A DNA stretch of 64,000 bases from Bog-756 sp963710495 (GCA_963710495.1 CAVQAI010000007.1:186001-250000); one strand, 5' to 3'. Shown: positions 52,216-61,808, counted from the first letter of the stretch. Notes: generated by a model not told the origin, from the letters alone. Translations and numbers: made by a program.

Positions 52216-52851
52216 TCAGGCCAGGTCCGACCAGCCGAGGTCGGCGATGTCGGCCATGATCGAGACCCACTGGCGCTCCCGGTCCCGCAACACCGGTTCG
52301 TCCCGACCGACCACCACCACCAGCTGGGCGTGGGCCATGCAGGCGGTGGCCACACCCGAGTCCACCGCCGCCGGCCGCGGCGCTTCGCTCAGGGCCGGCC
52401 GGGCCAGGGCTTCGAGGCCCTGGCGGTCGGGAAGCTCGCCCTCGCCGGCCACCATCCGGAACTCGCCGACCTCGAGCACAGCGGCGAAATCGGCGGCCAC
52501 GCTGGTCCGTACCCGCTCGACCAGGCGCTCGAGCAAGGCCGAGGGCGAGTCCTGCCGCAAGAGGTCCGTCACCACGTCCAACAATTCGGCATGGCGATCG
52601 GGGAGCTCGCCCGGCACCGGGCGCAGGGACTCGATGGTGACGCCGTCGACCTCCAGGATCTCGTCACGCAGGAGGTCGATGAGCCCGCCACTGGCCAAGC
52701 TCACCCCGAGCTCGTCCACCACCACGCCCCCGTCGCGCTGGAGGATTTCGATGGAGATCACGTCCCCCCCCACCGAGCCGATCCGGCTGGCCACCGCCCC
52801 GAGCGCACCCGGTCGATCCGGAAGGTGCACCCGGATCAGGTAATTGTGCAC
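52216..52851 (-). CDS. ACT-domain protein with GAF-like C-terminus
   Basis: A 211-residue protein. The first 75 residues are an ACT domain (YLIRVHLPDRPGALGAVASRIGSVGGDVISIEI), a small regulatory fold that usually binds amino acids. The C-terminal part looks like a reduced GAF/sensor domain (AVLEVGEFRMVAGEGELPDRQG to LVVVVGRDEPVLRDRERQWVS). GTG at 52851. It is convergent with glpK (3 bases apart) and 58 bases after the acyltransferase gene. A regulator by architecture; ligand unknown. Confidence 0.82.
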   Translation of the reverse strand: MHNYLIRVHLPDRPGALGAVASRIGSVGGDVISIEILQRDGGVVVDELGVSLASGGLIDLLRDEILEVDGVTIESLRPVPGELPDRHAELLDVVTDLLRQDSPSALLERLVERVRTSVAADFAAVLEVGEFRMVAGEGELPDRQGLEALARPALSEAPRPAAVDSGVATACMAHAQLVVVVGRDEPVLRDRERQWVSIMADIADLGWSDLA

Positions 52852-52909
52852 AGGGCCACGCTAGGCGGCGAACATGTCCGCACGGTTTCGACCGGGTTAC
52901 GGCCGGAGT

Positions 52910-53689
52910 TCAGGCCGGCCGCGCCCGGCGGGCATAGCAGTCCACGTAGTCCTGACCGGAGAGGCGGGCGATCTCGGTCATGACCGCGTCGGTCAGCTCC
53001 CGCAAGTCGGCCTGCTCCGCCTCCCGGGCCCGCTCCGCCGCTCGGGCCCGCTCGGTGTCGGCCCCGCCCGGACCGGCGACGTCGCACCGGTCCTGCCCGT
53101 GGAGGGGCGGGCACTGGCCCGTGGTCACCCGCTCCCCGTCCCGGACGAAGCTGACGGGCGGCCCGAACCGAATGGTCACCGGTTGGAAGGGACGCATCAT
53201 CCTGCTCCCCGGGGGCTGGACGGCCCTCGTGCCCACGATGCCGACGGGGATGAGCGGCACGTTGCAACCGAGCGCCAGCCGGGCCGCGCCGGTATGGCCG
53301 CGGTGCAGGCGCGGGTCGGGGGCCCGGGTCCCCTCCGGGTAGATGCCGAGGAGCCGACCGACCTTCAGCACCCGGGTCGCCGTGTCGAGGGCCCGCTGGG
53401 AGGCGTCGCCGCCGCCCCGATCCATGGGGATCTGCCCGGCCGCCCGGAAGAACCAGGCCGTCTTCCAGTCGTCGAAGTACTCGGCCTTGGCCACGTAGGT
53501 CAGGCGGCGGCGGAGCACCAGGGGCAGGAAGAAGGAGTCGCAGAAGGACTGGTGGTTGGCGGCCACCACCGCCGGGCCGTGGTCCGGAACGTGGTGCCGG
53601 CCCTCGACCTTGACCCGCCACAGGAGCAAGAACAGCGGGCTCAGCAGCACCTTGAAGACCCAGTAAGCCACGGGCCACGGTATCGCCAC
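52910..53689 (-). CDS. 1-acyl-glycerol-3-phosphate acyltransferase family (PlsC-like)
   Basis: A 259-residue membrane-associated acyltransferase of phospholipid synthesis. Motifs are NHQSFCDSFF (H-x4-D), PMDRGGGD, YPEGTRAPD and VPLIPVGIVG. One N-terminal hydrophobic segment (YWVFKVLLSPLFLLLW). GTG at 53689 gives VAIPWPVAYW. The Ala/Arg/Glu-rich C-terminal helix is longer than usual. It is divergent from the decarboxylase-like gene with an 18-base gap. Confidence 0.9.
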   Translation of the reverse strand: MAIPWPVAYWVFKVLLSPLFLLLWRVKVEGRHHVPDHGPAVVAANHQSFCDSFFLPLVLRRRLTYVAKAEYFDDWKTAWFFRAAGQIPMDRGGGDASQRALDTATRVLKVGRLLGIYPEGTRAPDPRLHRGHTGAARLALGCNVPLIPVGIVGTRAVQPPGSRMMRPFQPVTIRFGPPVSFVRDGERVTTGQCPPLHGQDRCDVAGPGGADTERARAAERAREAEQADLRELTDAVMTEIARLSGQDYVDCYARRARPA

Positions 53690-53707
53690 GTGTGATGGAC
53701 TGCATCC

Positions 53708-54535
53708 GTGGCAACACGACCCCTGGGCCCCACCGGCCCGACGGCAACCGTCCGGGAGCACGCCCCGCCCGACGGGGGCCCGTGGTCGATCCTCGGGCGG
53801 GCGGTGGCCGTCCCCGTGGAGGTCCGGCGGGCCGCACAGTGGAGCGTGCAGTACCTGGTGCCGGCGGCCGCCGCCCAACGCCTGGTCGCCCCGACCGGGC
53901 TCGAGGTCACCGGTCCTTTCCCCGGCCGGGCCCTGATGGCCCTCGCCGCCTGCCGGTACGACGACACCGACCTCGGCCCGTACCACGAGGTGGCGGTCAG
54001 CTTCGTGGTCCGGCGCCACGACAGCCCGACCGGAGCCACCGCCGCCCGGCGCCTTCGGGAGCTGGCCACCGGGGCCATCGGCGTCTACATCCACCGCCTC
54101 CCGGTGGACCAGGAGTTCAGCTGCACCGCCGGCCGGGACATCTGGGGGTTCCCCAAGTGGGTGACCTCGATCGAGATCGACGAGCCCGGCTCCGGGACGG
54201 CCGGGGCGGGCACGGGGACGTCGGTGCGGCTGGTCGACGGTGGAGCCCACGTGCTGACCCTGTCGGTGTCGGCCGGCGGCCGGCTGCGGCTGCCGGCCCA
54301 GGCGCCGCCCACCTACTCCTACGCCGACGGCGTGCTTCGCTGCACCACGTGGACCACCTCGTCGGAGGGCACCGGCGGCCGGGTGGGCGGAGCGACCCTG
54401 GTCCTCGGAGACCACCCGATGGCCGACGAGCTGCGCTCGCTCGGCCTGCCTCGCCGTGCCCTGTTCTCCTCGTCGTCGGCGCAGATGCGGGCGTCGTTCG
54501 ACGCCGCCACCGTGGTGACGCCTCGAGGTCGGTAA
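53708..54535 (+). CDS. Acetoacetate-decarboxylase-like protein
   Basis: A 275-residue protein of the acetoacetate decarboxylase superfamily. The segment TAGRDIWGFPKWVTSIEID contains the Lys that forms the Schiff base in true decarboxylases, and HEVAVSFVVRRHD fits the core barrel. Many members lack decarboxylase activity and act on other carbonyl compounds, so the reaction is not assigned. GTG start at 53708. Confidence 0.78.
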   Translation: MATRPLGPTGPTATVREHAPPDGGPWSILGRAVAVPVEVRRAAQWSVQYLVPAAAAQRLVAPTGLEVTGPFPGRALMALAACRYDDTDLGPYHEVAVSFVVRRHDSPTGATAARRLRELATGAIGVYIHRLPVDQEFSCTAGRDIWGFPKWVTSIEIDEPGSGTAGAGTGTSVRLVDGGAHVLTLSVSAGGRLRLPAQAPPTYSYADGVLRCTTWTTSSEGTGGRVGGATLVLGDHPMADELRSLGLPRRALFSSSSAQMRASFDAATVVTPRGR

Positions 54536-54675
54536 CCGTCGGGACGCCCACCGCAGCGGGGAACGGCGTGCCGATTGACCGAACCGCGGCACGACCGTAG
54601 CGTCTGGCGAATGCCTCGCCGGACCGGCGTCGGGATGGCCCGACGATACGACCCGGTGGTGGGACGGAGGAGCCG

Positions 54676-55587
54676 ATGACCGAGGCGGACGCCACCCGGA
54701 CGGGCGTCACCGAGAGCCGGCCCTTCATCGACGGGCTCTTCTTCGGGGAGTGCCCCCGTTGGCACGACGGCCGGCTGTGGTACGTGGACTTCTACCGCAG
54801 CACCGTGTTCTCGGCCGACGAGGCGGGGGCCAGCCGGGTCGAGGTCGAGGTCCCGGGTGAGCCGGCGGGGCTCGGCTGGCTGCCGGACGGGCGTCTGCTG
54901 GTCGTGGCCCGCAGGCCGCGCACGGTGATGCGGCTCGAGCCCGACGGGCAGCTGGCCTTGCACGGCGACCTCAAGCCCACGGCCACCTTCTACGGCAACG
55001 ACATGGTGGTCGACCTGGCCGGGCGCGCCTACGTCGGCAACTTCGGGTTCGACCTGCACCGGGTCATCGAGGAACAGGGCGAGCAGGCGCTGATGGAGCC
55101 GCCCGGACCCCCCACCGCCGCCGTGGTGCGCATCGATCCCGACGGCTCGGCCCATCTGGCCGCCACCGACCTCTCCTTTCCCAACGGGACGGTGATCACC
55201 CCCGACGGCAAGGTGCTCATCGTGGCCGAGACCCTGGCCGGCCGGCTCACCGCTTTCGACGTGGGCCCGAACGGGGAGCTCAGCGGCCGGCGGGTCTGGG
55301 CCTCGTTGCCCTGGTGCCCACCGGACGGCATCTGCCTCGACGCCGACGGCCGGGTCTGGGTGGCCAACGCCATCGCGCCCGAATGCCTGCTCGTGGCCGA
55401 GGGTGGCGAGATCGTGGACCGGGTTCGGACCTCCCAGACCTGCTTCGCCTGCATGCTGGGGGGTGCCGACCGGCGGACGCTCTACATGATGACGGCGCCG
55501 ACCAGCACCGAGTCGGTGGCGAGCGCCTCGCGCCACGGTCGCATCGAGCAGGCCCGGGTCGAGGTGGCCGGGGCCGGGCTGCCCTGA
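54676..55587 (+). CDS. SMP-30/gluconolactonase-family beta-propeller hydrolase
   Basis: A 303-residue six-bladed propeller enzyme hydrolysing sugar or other lactones in the cytosol. It has FGECPRWHDGRLWYVDF (metal-binding Glu), ATFYGNDMVVDLAGRAYVGNFG (Asn/Asp), FPNGTVITPDGKVLIVAET (Asn) and DGICLDADGRVWVANA (Asp). ATG at 54676 has GGAGGAG upstream. It stands alone on the plus strand. Confidence 0.92.
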   Translation: MTEADATRTGVTESRPFIDGLFFGECPRWHDGRLWYVDFYRSTVFSADEAGASRVEVEVPGEPAGLGWLPDGRLLVVARRPRTVMRLEPDGQLALHGDLKPTATFYGNDMVVDLAGRAYVGNFGFDLHRVIEEQGEQALMEPPGPPTAAVVRIDPDGSAHLAATDLSFPNGTVITPDGKVLIVAETLAGRLTAFDVGPNGELSGRRVWASLPWCPPDGICLDADGRVWVANAIAPECLLVAEGGEIVDRVRTSQTCFACMLGGADRRTLYMMTAPTSTESVASASRHGRIEQARVEVAGAGLP

Positions 55588-55617
55588 GCCGAGCCGGGAG
55601 CCCGCCGCCGGCGCCGA

Positions 55618-56820
55618 TCAGCGCAGCTTGACCAGGGCCTTGCGCAGGCTGCGCACCCCTTGGCCGATGCGCTGCTCGTTCTCGATGAGGGCGAAGCGCA
55701 CGTGGTCGTCCCCGCCCGGGCCGAACCCGATGCCCGGCGACGTGGCCACGTCCGCTTCCTTCACCAGGAACTTGGAGAACTCGAGGGACCCCATCTCCCG
55801 GTACGGCTCGGGCACCGGGGCCCAGACGAACATGGTCCCGCGGGGCGGAGTGATCTCCCAGCCGATGCGGTTGAGGCCGTCGCACAGCGCATCACGCCTG
55901 GCCTGGTAGCACTCGTTGATGACCTTCGGGTAGTCCGGGGCCTCGTTCATGGCCACGATGGCGGCGATCTGAATGGGCTGGAACGTTCCGTAGTCCAGGT
56001 AGCTCTTGAGCTTGGTCAGGGCCTGCACGATGGCGGCGTTGCCGACCAGGAACCCCACCCGCCAACCGGCCATCGAGAAGGACTTGGTCAGGGTGTAGAG
56101 CTCGACGGCCACATCCTTGGCCCCCGGCACCTGCAGGATCGACGGAGGCGTGTAGCCATCGAAGGCGATGTCGGCGTAGGCGAAGTCGTGGACCAGCACG
56201 ATCTCGCGCTCGCGGGCGAACTCCACCAGCCGGGCCATCCAGTCCAGGTCGACGCACTCGGTGGTCGGATTGTGCGGGAACGAGAGCACGACCACGCGGG
56301 GCTTGGGCCAGGCCGACTCCCACGCCTCCATCAAGTTGCCGAAGAACGCCTCGCCCGGGCTGCCGCCGCCGGCCGCACCGGGGGCGTCCAGGCGGACGTG
56401 GCGCACGTCGGCCCCGGCGAACAGGGGGGCGTAGATGTGGATGGGATAGGAGGGGGCGGGGACGAGGGCGGTGTCACCGGGCCCGACCAGCACCCACATG
56501 AGGTGGGAGAGGCCCTCCTTGGCGCCGATGGTGGTGACCACCTCGGTGTCGGGGTCCAGCTCGACCTCGAACTTGCGCAGGTAGAGGTTGCAGACGGCCT
56601 GGCGGATCTTCGGGATGCCGCGGCTGGCCGAGTAGCGGTGGTTGCGCGGGTTGTGGACCGACTCGGCCAGCTTCTCCACGGCCACGTCCGGGGAGGGCAG
56701 GTCGGGGTTGCCGAATCCCAGGTCGATCACGTCCCGGCCCTCGCGACGGGCGGCGGCCTTGAGGTCGTTGATGGTGCCGAAGACGTAGGGCGGCAGGCCG
56801 TTGATCCGTCGGAACTCCAT
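55618..56820 (-). CDS. Class I/II aminotransferase, AlaC-like
   Basis: A 400-residue PLP-dependent aminotransferase, closest by eye to glutamate-pyruvate transaminases of the AlaC (YfdZ) group. The PLP Lys is in LTKSFSMAGWRVGF; DLGFGNPDLPSP, SYPIHIYAP, SFPHNPTTECVDL and the substrate Arg in DDHVRFALIENEQR are present. ATG at 56820 gives MEFRRINGLPPYVFGTINDLK, the standard family start. Pyruvate and glutamate as substrates are inferred from the family. Confidence 0.9.
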   Translation of the reverse strand: MEFRRINGLPPYVFGTINDLKAAARREGRDVIDLGFGNPDLPSPDVAVEKLAESVHNPRNHRYSASRGIPKIRQAVCNLYLRKFEVELDPDTEVVTTIGAKEGLSHLMWVLVGPGDTALVPAPSYPIHIYAPLFAGADVRHVRLDAPGAAGGGSPGEAFFGNLMEAWESAWPKPRVVVLSFPHNPTTECVDLDWMARLVEFAREREIVLVHDFAYADIAFDGYTPPSILQVPGAKDVAVELYTLTKSFSMAGWRVGFLVGNAAIVQALTKLKSYLDYGTFQPIQIAAIVAMNEAPDYPKVINECYQARRDALCDGLNRIGWEITPPRGTMFVWAPVPEPYREMGSLEFSKFLVKEADVATSPGIGFGPGGDDHVRFALIENEQRIGQGVRSLRKALVKLR

Positions 56821-56943
56821 GGGTCGAGGTTAGTGCGGTGCCGGCGGCCATCCGGGACACGGCCCGACCGGGACACCGTCCGCTGGGGCCGTCCGCCCGG
56901 GCCGTCCGCCCGGGTCGGAACCGCCTCCCGGGGATGGGCGCGC

Positions 56944-57645
56944 TCAGGTGCGGTCGCGCACCGCGGCGGCGGCCTCGGCCACCATCTCGAGCGAGGAGGG
57001 CCAGGCACAGACGGCCCAGGCCGCCCCGGCGTCGGCCAGCCGCTGGAGGCCGCCGCCCGCCCCGCCCCCGGTGGTGTCGATCGGGCCGCCCCAGGTGACC
57101 TCCAGGCCGGACGCGGTGAGCTCGGCCACCCGCCCGGGCTCGGCCCCCCACAGGTTGACGGCAACCCCCAGCCGCCGGGCCACCTCGATCGTCTCGGTCG
57201 CCCCGCCGCCGATCCACACGGGGATCCCCTCGGCTCGGACCATGGCGGCCACCGCGGCCAGACGGGCCCGGCGATCGTCGGGGGGCTCGTAGGGCACACC
57301 GAAGGCCAGGTTCTCGGCCCGGCTGCGGTGGTCGCCGGTGCCCAGGCCGGCGATGAACCGGCCGCCGCTGATGATCGAGAGGCTGCTCAGCCCCGAGACC
57401 AGCACCCGGTCGGCGAGCAAGCCGATCCGGGCCACCAGCGAACCGACGGCGATGGTGGTGGTGGAGGCGGCGATCGCCCCGAGCAGGGGCTCGGGCGAGA
57501 GGGCGGGCCGGTCGGGCTGACCCATGGGCCAGAGGTGGTCGAAACAGAAGACGCCGTCGAGGCCGAGCACCTCGGCCCGGCGGGCGCCGGCCAGCGCCCC
57601 GTCCGCCTGGTCGGCGAACTGGGGCAGGGTGACGCCGACCTTCAT
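56944..57645 (-). CDS. LLM-class (luciferase-like) oxidoreductase, probably F420-dependent
   Basis: A 233-residue protein of the luciferase-like superfamily. MKVGVTLPQFADQADG at the N-terminus, VFCFDHLWPMG, VARIGLLADRVLVSGLSSLSIISGGRFIAGLGTGD (a hallmark segment) and VWIGGGATETIEVARR are seen. It is shorter than typical members (about 280-330). F420 rather than FMN is the usual cofactor in such actinobacterial proteins. ATG at 57645. Substrate unknown. Confidence 0.85.
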   Translation of the reverse strand: MKVGVTLPQFADQADGALAGARRAEVLGLDGVFCFDHLWPMGQPDRPALSPEPLLGAIAASTTTIAVGSLVARIGLLADRVLVSGLSSLSIISGGRFIAGLGTGDHRSRAENLAFGVPYEPPDDRRARLAAVAAMVRAEGIPVWIGGGATETIEVARRLGVAVNLWGAEPGRVAELTASGLEVTWGGPIDTTGGGAGGGLQRLADAGAAWAVCAWPSSLEMVAEAAAAVRDRT

Positions 57646-57682
57646 GGCGGAGAGGCGGGCGCCGGCGGTGCGCCGCCCGCGG

Positions 57683-58126
57683 TCACGCCGTCGACTCGAC
57701 CCGGGCCTTGAGCTCGCGCAGGGCGATGGACATGATGCGGCTCTGGGCCCGCATCTTGATGAACCCGGGCAAGGGCACCTTCATCTCGACCTCGAGGTGG
57801 TACGTGACCTCGGTCCCGCCATCCCCGTCGGGCTCGAAGACGTACCGTCCGTCGAGCTTGGAGGTGATGTCACCGCGCGTCTGCACCCACGAGAGCACCT
57901 TGGGCGATTCGCTGTAGTCGTAGGCCAGGGTGTAGCTGGTGCTCCGTCCGAAGGCCGCCGCCCGGAAGGTCACCAGCTCGGGACGGCCCTGCTCGTCCCG
58001 CTCGTCGATGGTGACTTCCTTGATGTCCGCCGCCCACTGCGGATAGGCCCCGATGTCGGCGCTGACCTCGAAGCACCGCTCCGGCGCGGCCGACACCACC
58101 ATGCGCTCAGTGGCTTGTTCCGCCAC
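57683..58126 (-). CDS. SRPBCC (polyketide-cyclase-like) family protein
   Basis: A 147-residue small hydrophobic-ligand-binding protein. It has the PERCFEVSADIGAYPQWAADI opening, a curved sheet (EVTYHLEVEMKVPLPGFIKM) and the C-terminal helix IMSIALRELKARV. This subtype is frequent in mycobacteria and acidimicrobia. GTG start at 58126. It lies between an LLM oxidoreductase and a glycosyltransferase gene on one strand. Confidence 0.85.
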   Translation of the reverse strand: MAEQATERMVVSAAPERCFEVSADIGAYPQWAADIKEVTIDERDEQGRPELVTFRAAAFGRSTSYTLAYDYSESPKVLSWVQTRGDITSKLDGRYVFEPDGDGGTEVTYHLEVEMKVPLPGFIKMRAQSRIMSIALRELKARVESTA

Positions 58127-58173
58127 GATGTGGCCTCCTCATGAACTCGCTGGCTCTGGCCGGGACAGAACGT

Positions 58174-59316
58174 TCAGCCTCCCATGCCGGCCAGGGCCGA
58201 GGCCAGCCTAGGGGCGAGTCTGTCATAGTCGAAGGATGCCTCGGCCCGGTGCCGAGCCGCCGCCCCCATCTTCGAGCGGAGCTCCCGGTCCGCCAGCAGC
58301 CGGCCGATGGCGGAGACGGCGGCGGCCGTGTCGGTCGGACGACGGACGACCAGACCGGTCTCGCCGTGCCGGACCGCCTCGCCGGCGCCACCCGACGCCC
58401 CGGCGATCTGGGGAACACCGGCGGCGGCCGCTTCGAGGAAGACGACGCCGAACCCCTCCTGCTCGAGCCCGAGCCAACGGTCGCGGCACAGCATGACGAA
58501 CACGTCGGCCGCGCCGACCAACCGGGGCAGGTCGACATCGCCCACCGCCCCGAGCAGGCGCACGGGGGCGGCGCGCTCGGCCACCCTCCCGGCCAACCGT
58601 TCCCCGTCACGCCCGCGACCGGCGATGGCCACGGTGAGGTCGGGCGCGTCGGTGCGCAGGCGCACCGACGCGTCGATGAGGACGTCCATCCCCTTGCGCG
58701 GCACCAGCCGGCTCACGCTCACCACCAGCGGCCCATCGACCGGGAGTCCGAAGTCGGCCCGGGCCGCGGTCCGCTCCGCCCCGGTCAGGGGGTGGAAACG
58801 GTCGAGGTCGACGCCGGGCGGGATCTCGACCACCGGCGGCATCGCCTTGTGGCGCACGGCGCGCCGGGCCTCGGCGGCCGGGTAGCCGCCGGCCGAAACC
58901 ACCACCGCGCTCCGCCGCAGCACGCGGGCCAGGACCTGCCGGCTGACCGGCAGCCGCCCGGGCACGGCCACCTCGGCCCCGTGCAGGACCACCCCGTAGG
59001 GCATGCCCAGCTGGGGACCGACGATCCCGAGGGGGAAGGCGGGGTCGAGAACGACCAGGCCGGCCCCGGCCCGCCGGGCCGACTCGCGGATGCGGCGGAC
59101 CAGGTGGGGAGTGGGAACGAGCACCCGGCTCGGAACCCGCTCGATGCGGATGCCCCGGCTGGCCTGGTCCCGGTCGAAGGCCGGCGCGTCGGGGTGGGAC
59201 CGGGCGGTCAGGACGGCGAAGGTGTCCGGGTCCAACCGGCGCCAGAGCTCCCAGAGGTAGGCCTGGATCCCGCCGACCTTGGGCGGGAAGTCGTTGGTGA
59301 CGAGGAGGTGGGTCAC
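58174..59316 (-). CDS. GT4 glycosyltransferase, PimB-like mannosyltransferase
   Basis: A 380-residue GT-B enzyme resembling phosphatidylinositol mannosyltransferases. THLLVTNDFPPKVGGIQAYLWEL, YGVVLHGAEVAVPGR, VVEIPPGVDLDRFHPL, VSRLVPRKGMDVLIDA and EQEGFGVVFLEAAAAG (E-x7-E) match the PimB order. The GTG at 59316 overlaps the QueG stop as GTGA, so earlier in-frame codons are less likely. It probably acts on a lipid acceptor at the inner face of the membrane; specificity is inferred. Confidence 0.88.
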   Translation of the reverse strand: MTHLLVTNDFPPKVGGIQAYLWELWRRLDPDTFAVLTARSHPDAPAFDRDQASRGIRIERVPSRVLVPTPHLVRRIRESARRAGAGLVVLDPAFPLGIVGPQLGMPYGVVLHGAEVAVPGRLPVSRQVLARVLRRSAVVVSAGGYPAAEARRAVRHKAMPPVVEIPPGVDLDRFHPLTGAERTAARADFGLPVDGPLVVSVSRLVPRKGMDVLIDASVRLRTDAPDLTVAIAGRGRDGERLAGRVAERAAPVRLLGAVGDVDLPRLVGAADVFVMLCRDRWLGLEQEGFGVVFLEAAAAGVPQIAGASGGAGEAVRHGETGLVVRRPTDTAAAVSAIGRLLADRELRSKMGAAARHRAEASFDYDRLAPRLASALAGMGG

Positions 59317-60476
59317 CCGGCCGGCTCGAGCAGATCGGTACGGCCGAGGGCGCCGGCCGCCCACCGGGCGTGCTCGGCGAGCAACGGGTCGTCGGATGCC
59401 AGCCAGAACCGCAGCGTGGCCTCGGTCGACGGATCGCGCCCGTCACCGACGTTGCCCAGCACGACCAGCGCGTTGCGGCGCAGGTAACGCGGGTCGCGTC
59501 GGGCGATGTACCAACGACCGTGCGCCGCCATCAACTCGTCGTCGGGAGCCGCCAACAGCGCCAGGAGATCGACCTGCCCGTCATCCCGGCGGCCCTCCGG
59601 CGACGGGTGGCGGCCACGATCGGCCAGCCGGTTGACCGGGCAGACCTGCTGGCACTCGTCGCAGCCGTACAGGCGATCGCCCAGCGCGCTCCGGAACTCC
59701 TCGGGGAAGGATCCCGGCGCCTGCACGAGCCAGGCCAGGCAGCGCCGGGCATCGACCACCCCCGGCTCGGAGAGTGCACCGGTCGGGCAAGCCGTCCGGC
59801 ACCGGGTGCAGCTCCCGCACCCGGTCCCGTAGGGCCGTTCGCCGAACGCGCCGGGTCGGAGGGGGGCGTCGGTGACCACCGAGCCGAGCACGCACCACGA
59901 CCCCTGCCCGTCCACGAAGAACAGTGAGTTCTTGCCGTACCAGCCCAGCCCGGCGCGCTGGGCCGCGGCCCGGTCGACCAGCGCGTTGTCGTCGCACACC
60001 ACCGTGGCCCGCCATCCCGCATCCTCGAGGTGGGCGGCCAGGATGCCCAGCGCATGGCGGAGCCGCCCGTAGTGGTCCTGGCTCGCGTACCGGGCCACCC
60101 GGCCCTGCGGGCGCGACGGTCCATCACCGCCCCGGGCGGCGCCCGGGTCGGCCGGGCACGACCTGGGGTCCCCGGGGCCGTAGGCCAGGGCTCCGACCAC
60201 CAGGGCCCGAGCGCCGGGGAGGATGCGGGCCGGGTCGGTCGAGCGTTCGGGATTGCGGTAGGTGAACTGCATCCCGGCGGCCAGGCCGCGCCGCTTCCGC
60301 TCGGCCAGGATCTGGCGGGTCTCGCCGAACACCCCGGCCCGGGCCACGCCCACGGCGGCCAGCCCCGCCCGTCGGCCGAGATCGACCAGCACGTCGCCGA
60401 GCTCGGCGACGTCCACCTCCGGTGCGAGTCCCGGCCTGCCCGGGGGGGCCGATCCAGCCACACTCCATGGTGGCAC
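59313..60476 (-). CDS. queG: Epoxyqueuosine reductase
   Basis: A 387-residue B12- and iron-sulfur-dependent enzyme for the last step of queuosine formation in tRNA. Two [4Fe-4S] motifs are visible: CGSCTRCRTACP and CDECQQVCP. The N-terminal part contains GMQFTYRNPERSTDPARILPGARALVV and the cobalamin-site region GWYGKNSLFF; a HEAT-like C-terminal stretch follows (YLRRNALVVLGNVGDG). GTG at 60476. With NrdJ it shows that this organism uses cobalamin. Confidence 0.93.
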   Translation of the reverse strand: MPPWSVAGSAPPGRPGLAPEVDVAELGDVLVDLGRRAGLAAVGVARAGVFGETRQILAERKRRGLAAGMQFTYRNPERSTDPARILPGARALVVGALAYGPGDPRSCPADPGAARGGDGPSRPQGRVARYASQDHYGRLRHALGILAAHLEDAGWRATVVCDDNALVDRAAAQRAGLGWYGKNSLFFVDGQGSWCVLGSVVTDAPLRPGAFGERPYGTGCGSCTRCRTACPTGALSEPGVVDARRCLAWLVQAPGSFPEEFRSALGDRLYGCDECQQVCPVNRLADRGRHPSPEGRRDDGQVDLLALLAAPDDELMAAHGRWYIARRDPRYLRRNALVVLGNVGDGRDPSTEATLRFWLASDDPLLAEHARWAAGALGRTDLLEPAG

Positions 60477-60527
60477 GGCGGGATACGGGCAACCGCCCGG
60501 GCCCCAGCCCGTGGGGGCGGGGCCCGC

Positions 60528-60800
60528 TCAGCCCACCCGTCGCGAGTGGCGCACCCCGGGGACCAGGCCGGCCTGCTCCAACAGACGAACGGCCCGAGCC
60601 TCGTCGGCGTCGACCACCACGGCATCCTCGGGCCGACGCCCGACGATGAAGGAGACCACGCAGTCGTCACAGACCGGAGTCAGACGATGCCGGCAGTCGG
60701 CGCAGTCGATGGTGAGCGAGCCGCCGCTCGCCGCGGTCGAGCCGGGACGGGTGGCCGGGAAGGCGACGGGCACGGCGATCGGGGCAGCGGGTGGCGACAC
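60528..60800 (-). CDS. Small zinc-ribbon protein
   Basis: A 90-residue protein with a CXXC pair at each end of a short hairpin (IDCADCRHRLTPVCDDCVVSFI), a zinc ribbon, followed by a helix (DADEARAVRLLEQAGLVPG). The GTG at 60800 is chosen because AGGAGG lies 7 bases upstream; in-frame ATGs at 60833 and 60842 have weaker sites. The role is unknown. It lies 51 bases upstream of queG. Confidence 0.75.
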   Translation of the reverse strand: MSPPAAPIAVPVAFPATRPGSTAASGGSLTIDCADCRHRLTPVCDDCVVSFIVGRRPEDAVVVDADEARAVRLLEQAGLVPGVRHSRRVG

Positions 60801-60890
60801 GGTCGGACCTCCTGAGGTTGGCGAGCAGGGCATCGCTTCCATGACCCTCAGGATGGACGACGGGTGTGACACCGTCCTTGCCCGGGCGCC

Positions 60891-61808
60891 TCAGTACCCG
60901 TGGTCGGGATCGACCAGGCCGACCAGTGGCTGGCCGGCGCCGAAGCGTTCCACGTTCACCCGGATCCGCTCGGCCAACAGGGGCAGGACCATCTCGAGGG
61001 TGTCGGCCGTGTGGGGGGTGATGATGCAGTTGGGCCGGTCCCACAGGGGATGGCCGTCGGGAAGGGGCTCCGGATCCGTCACGTCGAGGCCGGCCCCGGC
61101 GATGGCGCCGGCGTCGAGGGCGTCGATGAGGGCGCCCGTCTCGATATGGGGACCGCGGGCCACGTTGACCAACCACGCCCGTTCGTCCATGAGGGCCAGC
61201 TCGGGTGCGGCGATGATCCCGCGGGTCTGCGGGGTGAGGGCCAGGGCCAGCACCACGACCAGTGCCCCGCCGAGGGCCTCGTGGAGGGCGCCGGGTGGCA
61301 GGGTGGCCGCCGCCCCCGGCACCGGATCGGGCCGGCGGCGAACGACGGTCGCCTTCACCCGGAAGGGGGCGAGTAGCCCGAGTAGTGCTTCGGCGATGCC
61401 GCCCCCGCCGAGGACGGTGACCCGCTGTCCGTAGAGGCTGGTCCCGGCCGGTCGACCCCACGAGCGGGCGCCGATCCGCTGGTGGAGATGGCGCAGGCCG
61501 GCCAGTGCCAGGGTGAGGGCGTGCTCGGCCACCGGCTCGGCGTAGGCGCCCTTGGCCGAGGTCCAGATTCGATCGTGGTCGAGCAGGCCGTGACCGGTCA
61601 CGCGTTCGATGCCGGCCATGGGCAGCTGCACCCACCGGACCGTGCCGGCCGCGGCCAGGACGTCGGCCAGCGCCACCGAATCGTGCGGGTCCAGCCAGAC
61701 CAGGGCCTCGGGTTCCTCGGTGATGGCGACTACCGAACCACCGCCATCGGTGATCGCCTCGGCGGCGAAGGGCGCCGGGCCCGGACCGACGGCGACGCGT
61801 GGGATCAT
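60891..61808 (-). CDS. D-isomer 2-hydroxyacid dehydrogenase family protein
   Basis: A 305-residue NAD(P)-dependent dehydrogenase. The nucleotide motif is VLGGGGIAEALLG; the catalytic Arg is in NVARGPHIE, Glu in DVTDPEPLPDGHPLW and His in IITPHTADT. ATG at 61808 (a GTG at 61817 is possible). The substrate, a 2-hydroxy or 2-keto acid, is not determined. It is divergent from the acyl-CoA synthetase gene, 86 bases apart. Confidence 0.9.
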   Translation of the reverse strand: MIPRVAVGPGPAPFAAEAITDGGGSVVAITEEPEALVWLDPHDSVALADVLAAAGTVRWVQLPMAGIERVTGHGLLDHDRIWTSAKGAYAEPVAEHALTLALAGLRHLHQRIGARSWGRPAGTSLYGQRVTVLGGGGIAEALLGLLAPFRVKATVVRRRPDPVPGAAATLPPGALHEALGGALVVVLALALTPQTRGIIAAPELALMDERAWLVNVARGPHIETGALIDALDAGAIAGAGLDVTDPEPLPDGHPLWDRPNCIITPHTADTLEMVLPLLAERIRVNVERFGAGQPLVGLVDPDHGY